Shown: positions 23,743-32,099, counted from the first letter of the stretch. The stretch is DNA of 34,739 nucleotides from Nitratireductor indicus C115 (GCF_000300515.1 NZ_AMSI01000022.1:1-34739), one strand, 5' to 3'. The notes: generated by a model not told the origin, from the letters alone. Numbers and translations are program-made.

Positions 23743-23770
23743 CGGGCGGGGCACGAAAGCGCCCCGCCCG
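23743..23770 (-). terminator. Strong GC hairpin terminator after the multicopper oxidase
   Basis: A perfect 10-bp stem (CGGGCGGGGC and GCCCCGCCCG) with an 8-base loop, 5 bases beyond the multicopper oxidase stop. No long T-run follows on the minus strand. A second weaker inverted repeat (CCGAGAC and GTCTCGG) lies next to it at about 23709-23745. Confidence 0.7.
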
Positions 23771-23775
23771 GTGTT

Positions 23776-25233
23776 TCAGGCCGAGACCGCGAACTCGGTC
23801 ATCATGCCGGTTTCCAGATGCGGCATATGATGGCAGTGCAGCATCCAGCGCGCCGCCTCGCCGGCGTCGAACGCAATCGTGATCATCGCCATCGGCGGCA
23901 CATAGACCGTGTCGCGCCGCGCGCCCGAGATGCGCTGGCCGTTCACGCCGACGACCTGGAATGTGTGGCCGTGCAGGTGCATCGGATGGCCCATCATCGA
24001 CATGTTGTGGAACATGATCTCGACCCGCTCGCCCGAGCGCGCGGTGACGGGATTGTGCTCGCCCCAGACCCTGCCGTCGATGGTCCAGCGATAGGGCTGC
24101 ATCGTGCCGCCCAGCATGACCATGGGGCTGCGCTGCGTCTCGCGTTCCGGCAGCGGCACCAGCGCGACGAGACGCGTTTCCTGCGACAGGTCGGTGTCGA
24201 AGGCGGGGGCCTCTTCATCGGCCAGCGCGGACAGCCGGGGAACTGCCGCCCCCGGGGCGGCAAGGACGAGGCCTGTTCTCTCCCGCGCGCCTTCGCGCAG
24301 CGCGAGGATTGGCCAGGTGCCCGTACTGTCGAGATCGAGCTCGAGATCGAGCCTCTGCCCCATCGCGATGCCGAACCGCGAGCCGGTCAGGGGCTGGACG
24401 CCTTGGCCGTCGACCGCGACCAGCCGCGCCTCGACCTGCCCGGTGTCGATCCAGAACACCGTGGCCGCGGCCGCGTTCACGATGCGCAGCCGCACGTGGC
24501 CATTGCGCTCGACGCGGATGACGTCGGGATCGGAAAGCGTCCGGTCATTTGTCAGATAGGCGTCCCAGTCATAATCGTTCAGGTCCATCTCCATGCCGGC
24601 CATTCCGTTCACGGCCATGCCGCTATCGCCCTGCATCCCTTGCATCATCTCATGGTTCATGCCGCCGTCATCCATGTCGCTCTGGCCGGAAGGCGGATGA
24701 CCTTGGGTGATTTCCTCCATGACTTCGGCCGGCGACTTGAAGGCGAAATCGTGCAGGAACATCACCACCTCCTGCCGGTCGGCGCTGGCGTCCGCCTCGC
24801 TGCGGACGATGAGCGGGGCGGCCAGAAGGCGCATTTCGTGCAAGGGGATGTGGGCGTGCATCCAGTAGGTGCCGGGAATGGTGGCAAAATCGTAACCGCG
24901 GGTCTCGCCGGGCGCCAGCTTGGGCATGGGCATATCCGGAACGCCGTCCTGTTCGTTGGGCGGGATCTGTCCGTGCCAGTGGATCAGCGTGGCCTCCGGC
25001 AGATCGTTGGTAAGGTCGACGCGGAAGCGCTGGCCGGGGTCGAGCACGAGACCCTGTCCCGATGGCCCCTCAAGGCCCCATACGGTCGCGGCGCGTCCGT
25101 CGATATCGAGAACGCGGGACGCGGCCCGTAGGCGGGTGGCCGGCGCTTGCGCGAAGCCCGGCCGGGTGAAGGAAGTTGCCGCAAGTGCAGCGGCGCTCGC
25201 GGCGAGAAAGCCGCGTCTGGACATCATGGTCAT
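23776..25233 (-). CDS. Met-rich multicopper oxidase (CueO/CopA-like), Tat-exported
   Basis: 485 residues from the ATG with GGAGA 5 bases upstream. Twin-arginine signal (SRRGFLAASAAALAATSF), then three cupredoxin domains. Copper sites: HWHG (85-88), WMHAH (124-128), HPMHLHGH (about 420) and HCHHMPHLETGM (466-477), where Cys467 and the axial Met477 make the type 1 site. A Met-rich insert at about 187-216 (MNHEMMQGMQGDSG and nearby) resembles the CueO/CopA Cu(I)-binding segment. It oxidises toxic Cu(I) in the periplasm, with O2 as acceptor. Lies in a minus-strand copper-type cluster with the Met/Cys-rich protein, DUF305 protein and glutaredoxin-MauE fusion. Confidence 0.94.
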   Translation of the reverse strand: MTMMSRRGFLAASAAALAATSFTRPGFAQAPATRLRAASRVLDIDGRAATVWGLEGPSGQGLVLDPGQRFRVDLTNDLPEATLIHWHGQIPPNEQDGVPDMPMPKLAPGETRGYDFATIPGTYWMHAHIPLHEMRLLAAPLIVRSEADASADRQEVVMFLHDFAFKSPAEVMEEITQGHPPSGQSDMDDGGMNHEMMQGMQGDSGMAVNGMAGMEMDLNDYDWDAYLTNDRTLSDPDVIRVERNGHVRLRIVNAAAATVFWIDTGQVEARLVAVDGQGVQPLTGSRFGIAMGQRLDLELDLDSTGTWPILALREGARERTGLVLAAPGAAVPRLSALADEEAPAFDTDLSQETRLVALVPLPERETQRSPMVMLGGTMQPYRWTIDGRVWGEHNPVTARSGERVEIMFHNMSMMGHPMHLHGHTFQVVGVNGQRISGARRDTVYVPPMAMITIAFDAGEAARWMLHCHHMPHLETGMMTEFAVSA

Positions 25234-25323
25234 GATAGTCTCCAAGGGGAAGCCGTCCGGCTCCCCGTCTCTGAATTGAAAATTGGTCCGTTCGGGGTGT
25301 CGCCACTCCGGTCGGTGAAAGAT

Positions 25324-25683
25324 TCAGAGGAGACGCGGCTTGGGAGGTCGTTCCGTCAGCATCGGCTCGATGCCTTGCAACAAGCGCAGGGCTCGCGGCG
25401 CCGGAACCGATCGGGTCACGCGATGTGTATCGCCCTCGCCGGTGATGCCATGGAAGACCTGCAAGCCGGCGCAGATCCACGCACAGGAGGCTGCATCACG
25501 GGAGCAATCCGTTTGATCGGCGCAACCATGGCCATCCGCCATTCCGTCGGGTTCACTCGTCATGCCTGTCATGTGGGCCGCCGGCATGTTGGCCATCGGC
25601 GCCTGATAGGCGCGCGCCAGCGTCGGGGCGATCCCGATCGTCAGGACGGTAATGAGTACGAGTATCAGGCGCATGATCGGCAA
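25324..25683 (-). CDS. Met/His/Cys-rich exported protein (hypothetical)
   Basis: 119 residues, family not recognised. A signal peptide (LILVLITVLTIGIAPTLARA) precedes a short metal-ligand-rich segment (APMANMPAAHMTGMTSEPDG and GHGCADQTDCSRDAASCAWI) with many Met, His and Cys, followed by a Pro/Arg-rich tail. The composition suggests soft-metal binding in the periplasm, as in small proteins accompanying copper oxidases. It sits 90 bases upstream of the multicopper oxidase on the same strand. An additional Met (MRLILVL) is a second possible start. Confidence 0.7.
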   Translation of the reverse strand: MPIMRLILVLITVLTIGIAPTLARAYQAPMANMPAAHMTGMTSEPDGMADGHGCADQTDCSRDAASCAWICAGLQVFHGITGEGDTHRVTRSVPAPRALRLLQGIEPMLTERPPKPRLL

Positions 25684-25769
25684 AAGATTACGCTATTGGA
25701 CCAGGATGTCCATGCGACATGATCTGCCGGTTCCAGATGATCGGTGCCCTGAGCCGGAAATGACTGCCC

Positions 25770-26261
25770 TCACTGATCGAGGCGCTCATTGATCCGCTCC
25801 ATGATCTGGATTTCGGAACGCTGAGCCTCGACGATCTCATCACAGAGCGCGACAAGTTCAGCATCGCGCAGATCAGCTTCACGGCACATCAGGATAGCGC
25901 CGGAATGATGCGGGATCATCGACGCGATGAACTGGCGGTCGTCGATCAGCGCCTGGGCGCGGGTCGCGCCGAAGGATACGACAGTGAGCGCCAGGAACGC
26001 TACATGAAGGGCGATGTTGAGCCGCTTGCGGGGGAACATGCCCGGCATGGTCGCCAGCATGAAGATGCCCATCGGTGCCCACATGGTGATGGCCATGTAG
26101 AGCATGTTGAGATTGTTGCGGAAATCCCGCAACCCGTCGATCATCGTGAACATGACGACGTACATGACGATCAGGCCGAGCGCCATGTTGGTCCAGAACA
26201 TCAGATAGGGATGGTCGCCGGAGCCGTGGTTCTGGTGACCGGAATGCGAGGACTGCGCCAT
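25770..26261 (-). CDS. DUF305-family membrane protein
   Basis: 163 residues. A His-rich N-terminus (SSHSGHQNHGSGDHP), three hydrophobic helices (YLMFWTNMALGLIVMYVVMF and two following) and a C-terminal DUF305 segment: DDRQFIASMIPHHSGAILMC, READLRDAELVALCDEIVEA and QRSEIQIMERINERL. DUF305 proteins carry the MIPHH motif and are frequent in copper clusters; a ferritin-like metal-binding role is proposed for the family but not established. It is one of a run of minus-strand genes, 16 bases downstream of the glutaredoxin-MauE gene. Confidence 0.88.
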   Translation of the reverse strand: MAQSSHSGHQNHGSGDHPYLMFWTNMALGLIVMYVVMFTMIDGLRDFRNNLNMLYMAITMWAPMGIFMLATMPGMFPRKRLNIALHVAFLALTVVSFGATRAQALIDDRQFIASMIPHHSGAILMCREADLRDAELVALCDEIVEAQRSEIQIMERINERLDQ

Positions 26262-26277
26262 ATCGGTATTCCTTTCC

Positions 26278-27039
26278 TCAGTGGCCGAGGCCGACGCCGA
26301 CCGGCTTGAACAGCATCCAGACGGCCATGCCGACCATCATCAGGTTTTCCGTCAGCGACACGAAGCCCAGCGGCACGTTGCTGTCGCCGCCGACGCAGGC
26401 GCATTTGAGTTCGCGCTTATCGATGTAAACCGCCTTGAAGACCGAGCCCGCGCCGATCACGCCGATGAAGAGCGCGACGGGAATGGACAACCACACCAAC
26501 GCCCCGGCGATCATGAGAATGCCGGCGAGCGCCTCGGCGAACGGATAGATATATGAATATCGCACCCAGCGCTGCGCCAGGAGGTCGCAGTTGAGGAACA
26601 TAGTGGCGAAGCCTTCCACGTCCTTGAGCTTTTGCAGAGCGAGGAGACACATGGAGATGGCGATGAACCACTCAGCCGCCTCGACGGTAATCAGGCTGCC
26701 GAGCGCCGCCCAACTCGCGGCGAGCGCCATGAGCGCCGCCATCGAGAACAACGCGGCCACGCGCGTATAGGTCTTTGCGTCCTTGTCCCTCACCTCCTTG
26801 CCGAAGAAGGCGAGAAGATCGTCATAGCCGCCGATCCGCTTCCCATCGATGAAGGTCTGCGGCGTCGTCTCTACGCCGTGCTCTGCCTTGAAGGCGTCGA
26901 TCTCGGCGCGCGAGGTCAGTTCGTGATCCTCGACCTCGTAGCCTTCGCGCCTGAGCAGATCGAGCGATTTCAGACCCCATGGACAGGTGTGCTCCGCCGT
27001 CACCATCCGGTGGAGTTCGGCGTGTTTTCCAGATGCCAT
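26278..27039 (-). CDS. Glutaredoxin-MauE/DoxX fusion membrane protein
   Basis: 253 residues. A glutaredoxin-like domain (about 8-85) reads VTAEHTCPWGLKSLDLLRRE, EIDAFKAEHGVETTPQTFID and GKRIGGYDDLLAFFGKE; the TTPQTF cis-proline and GGYDD are typical. The active site is Cys19-Pro-Trp-Gly, so the second Cys of CPYC is lost and only monothiol chemistry is possible. Four membrane helices of the MauE/DoxX group follow, with two further Cys in KCACVGGDSNVPLG near the end that could relay electrons. MauE-like proteins support disulfide formation in exported enzymes. First gene of the copper-type cluster; AAGGAA precedes the start. Confidence 0.85.
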   Translation of the reverse strand: MASGKHAELHRMVTAEHTCPWGLKSLDLLRREGYEVEDHELTSRAEIDAFKAEHGVETTPQTFIDGKRIGGYDDLLAFFGKEVRDKDAKTYTRVAALFSMAALMALAASWAALGSLITVEAAEWFIAISMCLLALQKLKDVEGFATMFLNCDLLAQRWVRYSYIYPFAEALAGILMIAGALVWLSIPVALFIGVIGAGSVFKAVYIDKRELKCACVGGDSNVPLGFVSLTENLMMVGMAVWMLFKPVGVGLGH

Positions 27040-27217
27040 TCACCGTTCCTTCGATATTCGGCACCTTTTGCCCTGACGCGCTCTTGCGTAGATGCAATCC
27101 TGCCGCCATGGATAAACCGCAAAGCCGGCCTGGGAGTTCCATGTGCGATCGGTCCCGGCGGGCTGATGGCAGCCTCCCCGCCATACAAGGCGCAGAGTGC
27201 GGGGCGAGGGAGCAGCC

Positions 27218-27231
27218 CCTTGGTGCTAAGG
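27218..27231 (-). promoter_or_regulatory. Possible CueR-like operator before the copper cluster
   Basis: On the minus strand, TTCACC is followed by CCTTAGCACCAAGG overlapping it, with CCTT and AAGG arms resembling CueR operators (ACCTT...AAGG). The matching -10 is unclear and the distance to the first gene is about 180 bases. The rest of 27040-27289 shows no gene. Confidence 0.3.
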
Positions 27232-27289
27232 TGAACCGGGTTGGGCGCGTGCGGAGCGCGTTCTTTACCGTAGCAGATCGTCTGACCGA

Positions 27290-27550
27290 AGATCTGGCAC
27301 TCTCAAGACGATCCGGGCATCTTGGTCGGTCTGCAGTCCTGCCACACTGGCATCATCGCAGGCTATGCGGTCGAGGGGCACGTTCCGGCCGGTGAGTGCT
27401 GCGCTTGATCGTCGAACGCCCCTCGGTGGCGGGGATCGCCGTGCCGGGCATCCACTCGGTTCGCCCGGCATGGAGATGGGCCAGCGGCGCGATCCCTACG
27501 ACGTGATCCTGTTCGGCCCGGCTGGTCGCTCGGTCATCGCCCACTACTAG
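27290..27550 (+). pseudogene. Broken DUF411 metal-binding protein gene
   Basis: Three plus-strand frames each read part of a DUF411 protein: LQSCHTGIIAGYAVEGHVPA, then LRLIVERPSVAGIAVPG, then LGSPGMEMGQRRDPYDVILF and GPAGRSVIAHY before a stop at 27548-27550. One base appears to be missing near 27395 and another near 27450; putting a G back at each restores one continuous frame. The N-terminal half with the first CGC-type motif is also missing. Intact members are periplasmic metal-binding proteins of copper islands. The gene is on the opposite strand to the copper cluster and is non-functional. Confidence 0.82.
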
Positions 27551-27611
27551 ATCAGGATGAAGGCGATGGGAGGGGTCCCGAACGGTCCATCTCACGATGG
27601 CCAGCCACAGT

Positions 27612-28397
27612 TCATGCGGCCGGATCCAGTGCGGGCGCGTGGACAGGACGGTTGCGCTTGAAACGGTACAGATCCTTGTCGGTGCTCACGAGCATATCCT
27701 TGAACGACATTCCCGACCGACAGCGCTGCTGGCTGATGGTCATCGATAACGCATAGTCGCCAAGTCCGCTCCGTTTCCGGAATTCCTGCATCGTCTCTTC
27801 GTTGACACGCCGGCGCAGCGTGTCGAAATTCTTGCCGTCGATACGTGCGACGAACGCGCAGAACTCGTCACCGCCAATGCGGGCGATCAGTGCGTCATCC
27901 CCGAGAACGCGCATCAAGGCAATGGATGCCGTAAGCACGGCCTCGTCTCCCACGCTGTGGCCGTATCGATCATTGATCTGCTTCAGGTAGTCGATATCGG
28001 CGAGTATGAAGGTGCCTCCCACACCGATAGACTGCGCAAGCTCGAACTGTTCGATAAAGCTGCGCCGGTTGAGCAAGCCCGTCAGCGGATCCGTCATGGC
28101 GCGCCGGCTCAGTTCCGCGTTCTTCTGAAGCATTTCCCGATAGGAGCGATTCAGCTGCTCGAATCGAGTGAAAATCAGGAGGCTGATCGGAATCCCGACT
28201 GCAAACGGCAGAATCAGCCTCACCGCGATGGTGATCGCGTCAGCTTCAGCACCAACGAGCCAACGGGCCCCCGTCGAGATCGATATCGTCAGGCAGGCCG
28301 CAGCCAGTGTCGTAATCGCTGTTCTTCGAACCACATAGCCCGAGGGATACCTCAACGTGCGTCTCTCACCTCTCGATTGATCGTGTTTCGTAACCAA
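27612..28397 (-). CDS. Membrane-bound diguanylate cyclase (GGDEF)
   Basis: 261 residues. Two membrane helices (about 27-47 and 56-76) and a short linker helix precede a GGDEF domain (about 97-255): DPLTGLLNRRSFIEQFE, ADIDYLKQINDRYGHSVGDE, and the active site RIGGDEFCAF (175-179). The motif is intact, so it should make c-di-GMP from GTP. The RxxD inhibitory site expected 5 residues before GGDEF is not present, so product feedback is unlikely. No sensor domain is visible outside the membrane part. Neighbours give no clear link; the LapG-like protease at 4642 is a possible downstream process. Confidence 0.9.
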   Translation of the reverse strand: MVTKHDQSRGERRTLRYPSGYVVRRTAITTLAAACLTISISTGARWLVGAEADAITIAVRLILPFAVGIPISLLIFTRFEQLNRSYREMLQKNAELSRRAMTDPLTGLLNRRSFIEQFELAQSIGVGGTFILADIDYLKQINDRYGHSVGDEAVLTASIALMRVLGDDALIARIGGDEFCAFVARIDGKNFDTLRRRVNEETMQEFRKRSGLGDYALSMTISQQRCRSGMSFKDMLVSTDKDLYRFKRNRPVHAPALDPAA

Positions 28398-28546
28398 GTA
28401 TCAAATAGATGGTGCCAATCCAGTTAAGGCCATCGGTAAAATGTCCGCCAAGCCGTACTGAAGAAGTGACGGTCGGGGCGGCGCCACCCCGCAGAACACA
28501 GTGCCAGGCCCGCTTCCGCTTCATTTTCCTGCTGTGAACGGAAGCA

Positions 28547-29274
28547 TCAACGATGAGCCTTTGATGTAGGAGAAAGCCCGGCGCCCCGTTCGTACCAGCC
28601 CTTCGAGCGGTTCACGATCCAGACGACGGACAGCATGACCGGAACCTCGATCAGCACGCCGACGACCGTGGCGAGCGACGCGCCGGTCTGGAAGCCGAAC
28701 AGGCTGATCGCGGCGGCGACAGCGAGTTCGAAGAAGTTCGACGCGCCAATCAGTGCCGAGGACCGGCGACGCAATTCGTCCGCCAGCCGGTTGAGCAGAT
28801 AGGCCAGGCCGGAATTGAAATAGACCTGTATCAGGATCGACACGGCCAGCAGGCCGATGATCGAGGGCTGGGTGATGATCTGTTCGCCCTGGAAGCCGAA
28901 CAGCAGAACCAGCGTCGCTAGCAGTGCAACAAGCGAAGCCGGACCGAGCTTTGCCAGAAGCGCGTCGAGCGCGGCCTGCCCGCCGCTCGCCAGCAGGCGG
29001 CGGCGCATGATCTGCGCGATGATGACCGGGATGACGATATAGAGCACGACGGACAGCACAAGCGTGCCCCACGGCACGGTGATCGCCGACGGGCCCAGCA
29101 GCAACCCGACGATCGGCGCGAAGGCGACGACCATGATCGCGTCGTTGAGCGCGATCTGGGAAAGCGTGAAATGCGGCTCTCCCCTGGTGAGATTGGACCA
29201 GACGAACACCATGGCTGTGCAGGGTGCGGCCGCGAGGATGATGAGACCGGCAATGTAGCTGTCGATCTGGTCAG
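28547..29274 (-). pseudogene. ACR3-type arsenite exporter, N-terminus lost to IS insertion
   Basis: 242 residues remain of a protein that is normally about 350. From the IS junction the frame reads DQIDSYIAGLIILAAAPCTA, MVFVWSNLTRGEPHFTLSQI, ALNDAIMVVAFAPIVGLLLG and onwards to the C-terminus. The conserved Cys in APCTAMVFVW and the Asn-Asp pair of the ACR3 core are kept, but the first membrane helices and the start are missing. The IS right flank at 30544 shows no ACR3 sequence, so the 5' part was deleted rather than just separated. An internal ATG (MVFVWSN, 29212) gives an ORF, yet one lacking needed helices. Confidence 0.85.
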
Positions 29275-29308
29275 TGGTCTGACCCCATGGGGTGGTCCGG
29301 TTTCAGTC

Positions 29309-30163
29309 TTAATGCATGATGGGCTTTTGGGCCATCGCCTGGGCAGGTGATGGCGCTGACCCGCATGCTGTCGCAGGCCAGATGATGGCCTCCGGCGCCG
29401 GCGGCTTGTAGCCGAGCGATGAGTGCGGCCGCTCGGTATTGTAGTAGCGTCGCCATGCCTCGATGATGACCTTGGCCTCGGCGAGGCTGTAGAAGATCTC
29501 ACCGTTGAGCAGTTCGTCGCGCAGCTTGGAGTTGAAGCTCTCGCAATAGCCGTTCTCCCATGGGCTGCCCGGTTCGATGAACGCGGTCTTTGCCCCTACC
29601 GCGGCGATCCACTCCCGCACCGCCTTAGCGATGAACTCCGGACCGTTATCGGAACGAACATGGCCGGGCACACCGCGTAGGATGAACAGGTCGGACAGGA
29701 GGTCGATGACGTCGGTCGAGTTGAGCTTGCGATCGATGCGGATCGCCAGGCACTCCCGGGTGAACTCGTCGATGATGTTGAGCATGCGGAACTTCCTGCC
29801 ATCGTGGGTCCGGCCCTCGACGAAGTCATAGGACCAGACATGGTTGGGGCGTTCGGGCCGGAGCCGGATGCACGATCCGTCATTCAGCCAGAGACGCCCT
29901 TTCTTCGGTTGCTTCTGGGGAACCTTCAGCCCCTCCCGCCGCCAGATGCGCTCGACGCGTTTGGCGTTGACCGTCCATCCCTCCGACCGCAGCATCGCCG
30001 TGATCCTGCGATAGCCATAGCGGCCATACCGGGAAGCGAGCCGGACGATGTCAGCGGTCAACGCCTCTTCACCTGCTCTGCCTCTGGGCTTCTTGCGCTG
30101 GGTCGAGCGGTGCTGACCGAGAACCTTGCAGGCAAAGCGCTCCGAGACGGACAACTTCGCCAC
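29309..30163 (-). CDS. IS3-family transposase OrfB (DDE)
   Basis: 284 residues as an isolated ORF from a GTG; the frame is open further up (LSPARRRRCVDHVVAKLSVS) to the frameshift site, so the real product is the OrfAB fusion. HTH_21-like region (YGRYGYRRITAMLRSEGWTV) and rve core: Asp in NHVWSYDFVEGRTHDGRKF, Asp in HVRSDNGPEFIAKAV, Glu in GSPWENGYCESFNSKLRDEL. Ends with RRYYNTERPHSSLGYKPPAP. All catalytic residues are present. Confidence 0.92.
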   Translation of the reverse strand: MAKLSVSERFACKVLGQHRSTQRKKPRGRAGEEALTADIVRLASRYGRYGYRRITAMLRSEGWTVNAKRVERIWRREGLKVPQKQPKKGRLWLNDGSCIRLRPERPNHVWSYDFVEGRTHDGRKFRMLNIIDEFTRECLAIRIDRKLNSTDVIDLLSDLFILRGVPGHVRSDNGPEFIAKAVREWIAAVGAKTAFIEPGSPWENGYCESFNSKLRDELLNGEIFYSLAEAKVIIEAWRRYYNTERPHSSLGYKPPAPEAIIWPATACGSAPSPAQAMAQKPIMH

Positions 30164-30198
30164 GACATGATCGACACAGCGTCGACGACGGGCGGGGC

Positions 30199-30477
30199 TC
30201 AGAAGTTTCCCGAGGCAGCCTCTTTCAGGATCAGCTTCTCGAGCGTCAGGTCCGACACAGCCTTGCGCAGCCGGTTGTTCTCTTTCTCGAGCTCCTTCAA
30301 CCGCTTCACCTGATCACCCTTCAGGCCGCCGAACTCCTTGCGCCACCGATAATACGTGAACTGCGTCACGCCGATCGTGCGAACCGCCTCGCCAACAGAT
30401 TTTCCTTGCGACAGCAGAACATCGACCTGGCGAAGCTTCGCGACGATCTCTTCGGGTTTATGCTTCTTCTGGGGCAT
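30199..30477 (-). CDS. IS3-family transposase OrfA
   Basis: 92 residues. Transposase_8 HTH (KPEEIVAKLRQVDVLLSQGK, then SVGEAVRTIGVTQFTYYRWR) and a leucine-zipper helix (VKRLKELEKENNRLRKAVSD, then LTLEKLILKEAA). Binds the element ends and is the front half of the OrfAB transposase, made by -1 frameshifting at GGGAAAC just before its stop. Confidence 0.92.
   Translation of the reverse strand: MPQKKHKPEEIVAKLRQVDVLLSQGKSVGEAVRTIGVTQFTYYRWRKEFGGLKGDQVKRLKELEKENNRLRKAVSDLTLEKLILKEAASGNF
30205..30211 (-). promoter_or_regulatory. -1 frameshift heptamer GGGAAAC
   Basis: In the OrfA frame: TCG GGA AAC TTC TGA. The heptamer G GGA AAC fits X XXY YYZ exactly. A -1 slip gives GGG AAA CTT CTG AGC and enters the OrfB frame, bypassing the TGA. 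Confidence 0.8.
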
Positions 30478-30713
30478 TCAAACGTCCTCTCAAACGGCTC
30501 AATAGCCTACTTCAGGGAGGACCACTTTTCAGGGGGCAGGCCACCGCGTCGAAGCAAAATGTCATTCGGATAGCCTTGTTGGGTTCTGTCATCGACCGTA
30601 ACGGTGCGACGCCTTATTTAAGTTAAGATGCCAAACGTGGCGTTCTGCACTGAGGCAAAAAGCACCCAGGCGGCGTATGGCACGAACAGCCAAACTACTT
30701 AGCCAGAGAGCTG

Positions 30714-32099
30714 TTACGCCACCTTCCCACGCCTGCTCGCAGTATTCTTCGACACGCGTTTCTGAGCTTCCTCCTCCGCGCGAATAATATGACGACGGGC
30801 GGCACCGTGTCCGAGCCAGTCTCGAACTTCTGATTGATTGGTCAACGCATCCCCAATTGCTGAGAAGACGATGTTGCTAATCGCCTGCTGCTGCGTGCGG
30901 AGATGATCCTCCAACAGCTTGTGCCGGGTGATATAGCCGGAGTTCACTCCCGGGACCGAGTGATTCATCAGCATACGTGCGTCGAGCTCCGAGACACCCG
31001 CAGGGGTTGCTACAGTGCGATATGTCTGGCGCAATTCGTTACCCCACTTCGACAGCACCTCCCGGTCTTCCTTCTGTTCAACGAGATGGCCATCGGCACT
31101 ATCGGCGGGAAACAGCCAATCCCTAGCTTCGAGCGGGTGGATGTACCGCCCAAAACGAATCACCCGCATGAGGCAGGAAATCATCTGGCGAGACAGAGGG
31201 ATATCAAAGGCACGGTCTGCGCCGCCTTTCGGTCGAGGAATGTGAAGCACCCGACGTTTGAGATCCAGATGGACCAGTCGTGCCTCTTTAAGGGCTGCGG
31301 GCCGAGATGCAGAGAGCAGCGTGAACAGATGGAATTCGCGGCGGATCGGATTATCAAGCTTGGCAGCTTCGACAAACCATGCCTTGAGGTCGGCCAGGCC
31401 CATGCCGCTGTTCCGGCGCTTCTCATGATTCCAATCCACGCTGTCCACCGGATTGTCAGCGGGGAGATCGCGATTGGTCTTGCGAGCGTGATTGTAGATT
31501 GCACGAAATGTTCGCATACTCCCATTCGCGATATAAGGGCCGTTCTTTTCGGAGATGGCGTCGTGCTTGGTCGCAACCTGAGCGGGGTCTTCACCGAGTT
31601 GGATTAACGGCGTGTCCAGCCAATCTTCAAATACCCTCTCTACGTGGTCGCGATAGCTTTCGATTGTACGTTCGCTTCGGTTCTTTCGCTCCATGGCAAG
31701 TCGATAGCGCTTCCATGCCTCTCGCAGAGTGATTCCAGCCGACTTTAGATCTTCACCCGTAGCCTCGTCTGCTTTCAGGTCAGCGATCGTCGATGCCTTG
31801 GCCACGCGCTCATTGGACTTAGGATGCAGTCCACGGCTGATCTGGACGAGATACTCCTTTGCAATTGCACGCGCGGCGCGCGTGGAGAGTTCAGTCGTAT
31901 CTCCAATCGCCAGTCGGAGAGTAGAAGCGCGCTTGCCCTGCTCACGAAGATCTCCCTGAATCATGAAGGTCTTTTTCTTGATACCCACCAAGAGAAAGAA
32001 GCCCTTGAGATCAGTGTCACGGACAATGTAGCGCCCCTTATCGGGTGCCGGGAGCCGGACGATTGCTTTGTCATTGAGTTGGATACGGAGGGTCGCCAT
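30714..32099 (-). CDS. Tyrosine recombinase / integrase
   Basis: 461 residues from the ATG (MATLRIQLNDKAIVRLPAPD) with GAGG 8 bases upstream; the frame is open to 32177 without a better start. An N-terminal Arm-binding part, a core-binding SAM-like domain (about 150-245, TLREAWKRYRLAMERKNRSE), then the catalytic domain: Arg in LLSASRPAALKEARLVHLDL, ELRQTYRTVA in place of the usual HxxR box, MNHS near the end and the likely nucleophile Tyr in NSGYITRHKL. Such phage- or island-type integrases use tRNA genes as targets; a tRNA-Arg 3' fragment lies about 180 bases beyond its start. It probably served a genomic island to its left. Confidence 0.85.
   Translation of the reverse strand: MATLRIQLNDKAIVRLPAPDKGRYIVRDTDLKGFFLLVGIKKKTFMIQGDLREQGKRASTLRLAIGDTTELSTRAARAIAKEYLVQISRGLHPKSNERVAKASTIADLKADEATGEDLKSAGITLREAWKRYRLAMERKNRSERTIESYRDHVERVFEDWLDTPLIQLGEDPAQVATKHDAISEKNGPYIANGSMRTFRAIYNHARKTNRDLPADNPVDSVDWNHEKRRNSGMGLADLKAWFVEAAKLDNPIRREFHLFTLLSASRPAALKEARLVHLDLKRRVLHIPRPKGGADRAFDIPLSRQMISCLMRVIRFGRYIHPLEARDWLFPADSADGHLVEQKEDREVLSKWGNELRQTYRTVATPAGVSELDARMLMNHSVPGVNSGYITRHKLLEDHLRTQQQAISNIVFSAIGDALTNQSEVRDWLGHGAARRHIIRAEEEAQKRVSKNTASRRGKVA

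Larger units (their letters stand above)
29275..30543 (-). mobile_element. IS3-family insertion sequence, 1269 bp
   Basis: Terminal inverted repeats: the left end starts TGGTCTGACCCC at 29275; the right end, read inward from 30543, starts TGGCCTGCCCCC, with GTGGTCC further in on both sides. OrfA and OrfB are intact on the minus strand. The flanks (TCAG on the left, CCGC on the right) share no target duplication, which points to a deletion or recombination at one end after insertion. It truncates the ACR3 gene. Different from the element at 403-1913 in ends and proteins. Confidence 0.88.

Noticed and set aside
23668-25131. 487-codon open frame on the plus strand
   Set aside because: Antisense to the multicopper oxidase, which has all copper motifs, a Tat signal and a ribosome site. 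The plus-strand reading is His/Arg/Asp-rich without motifs, an effect of high GC.
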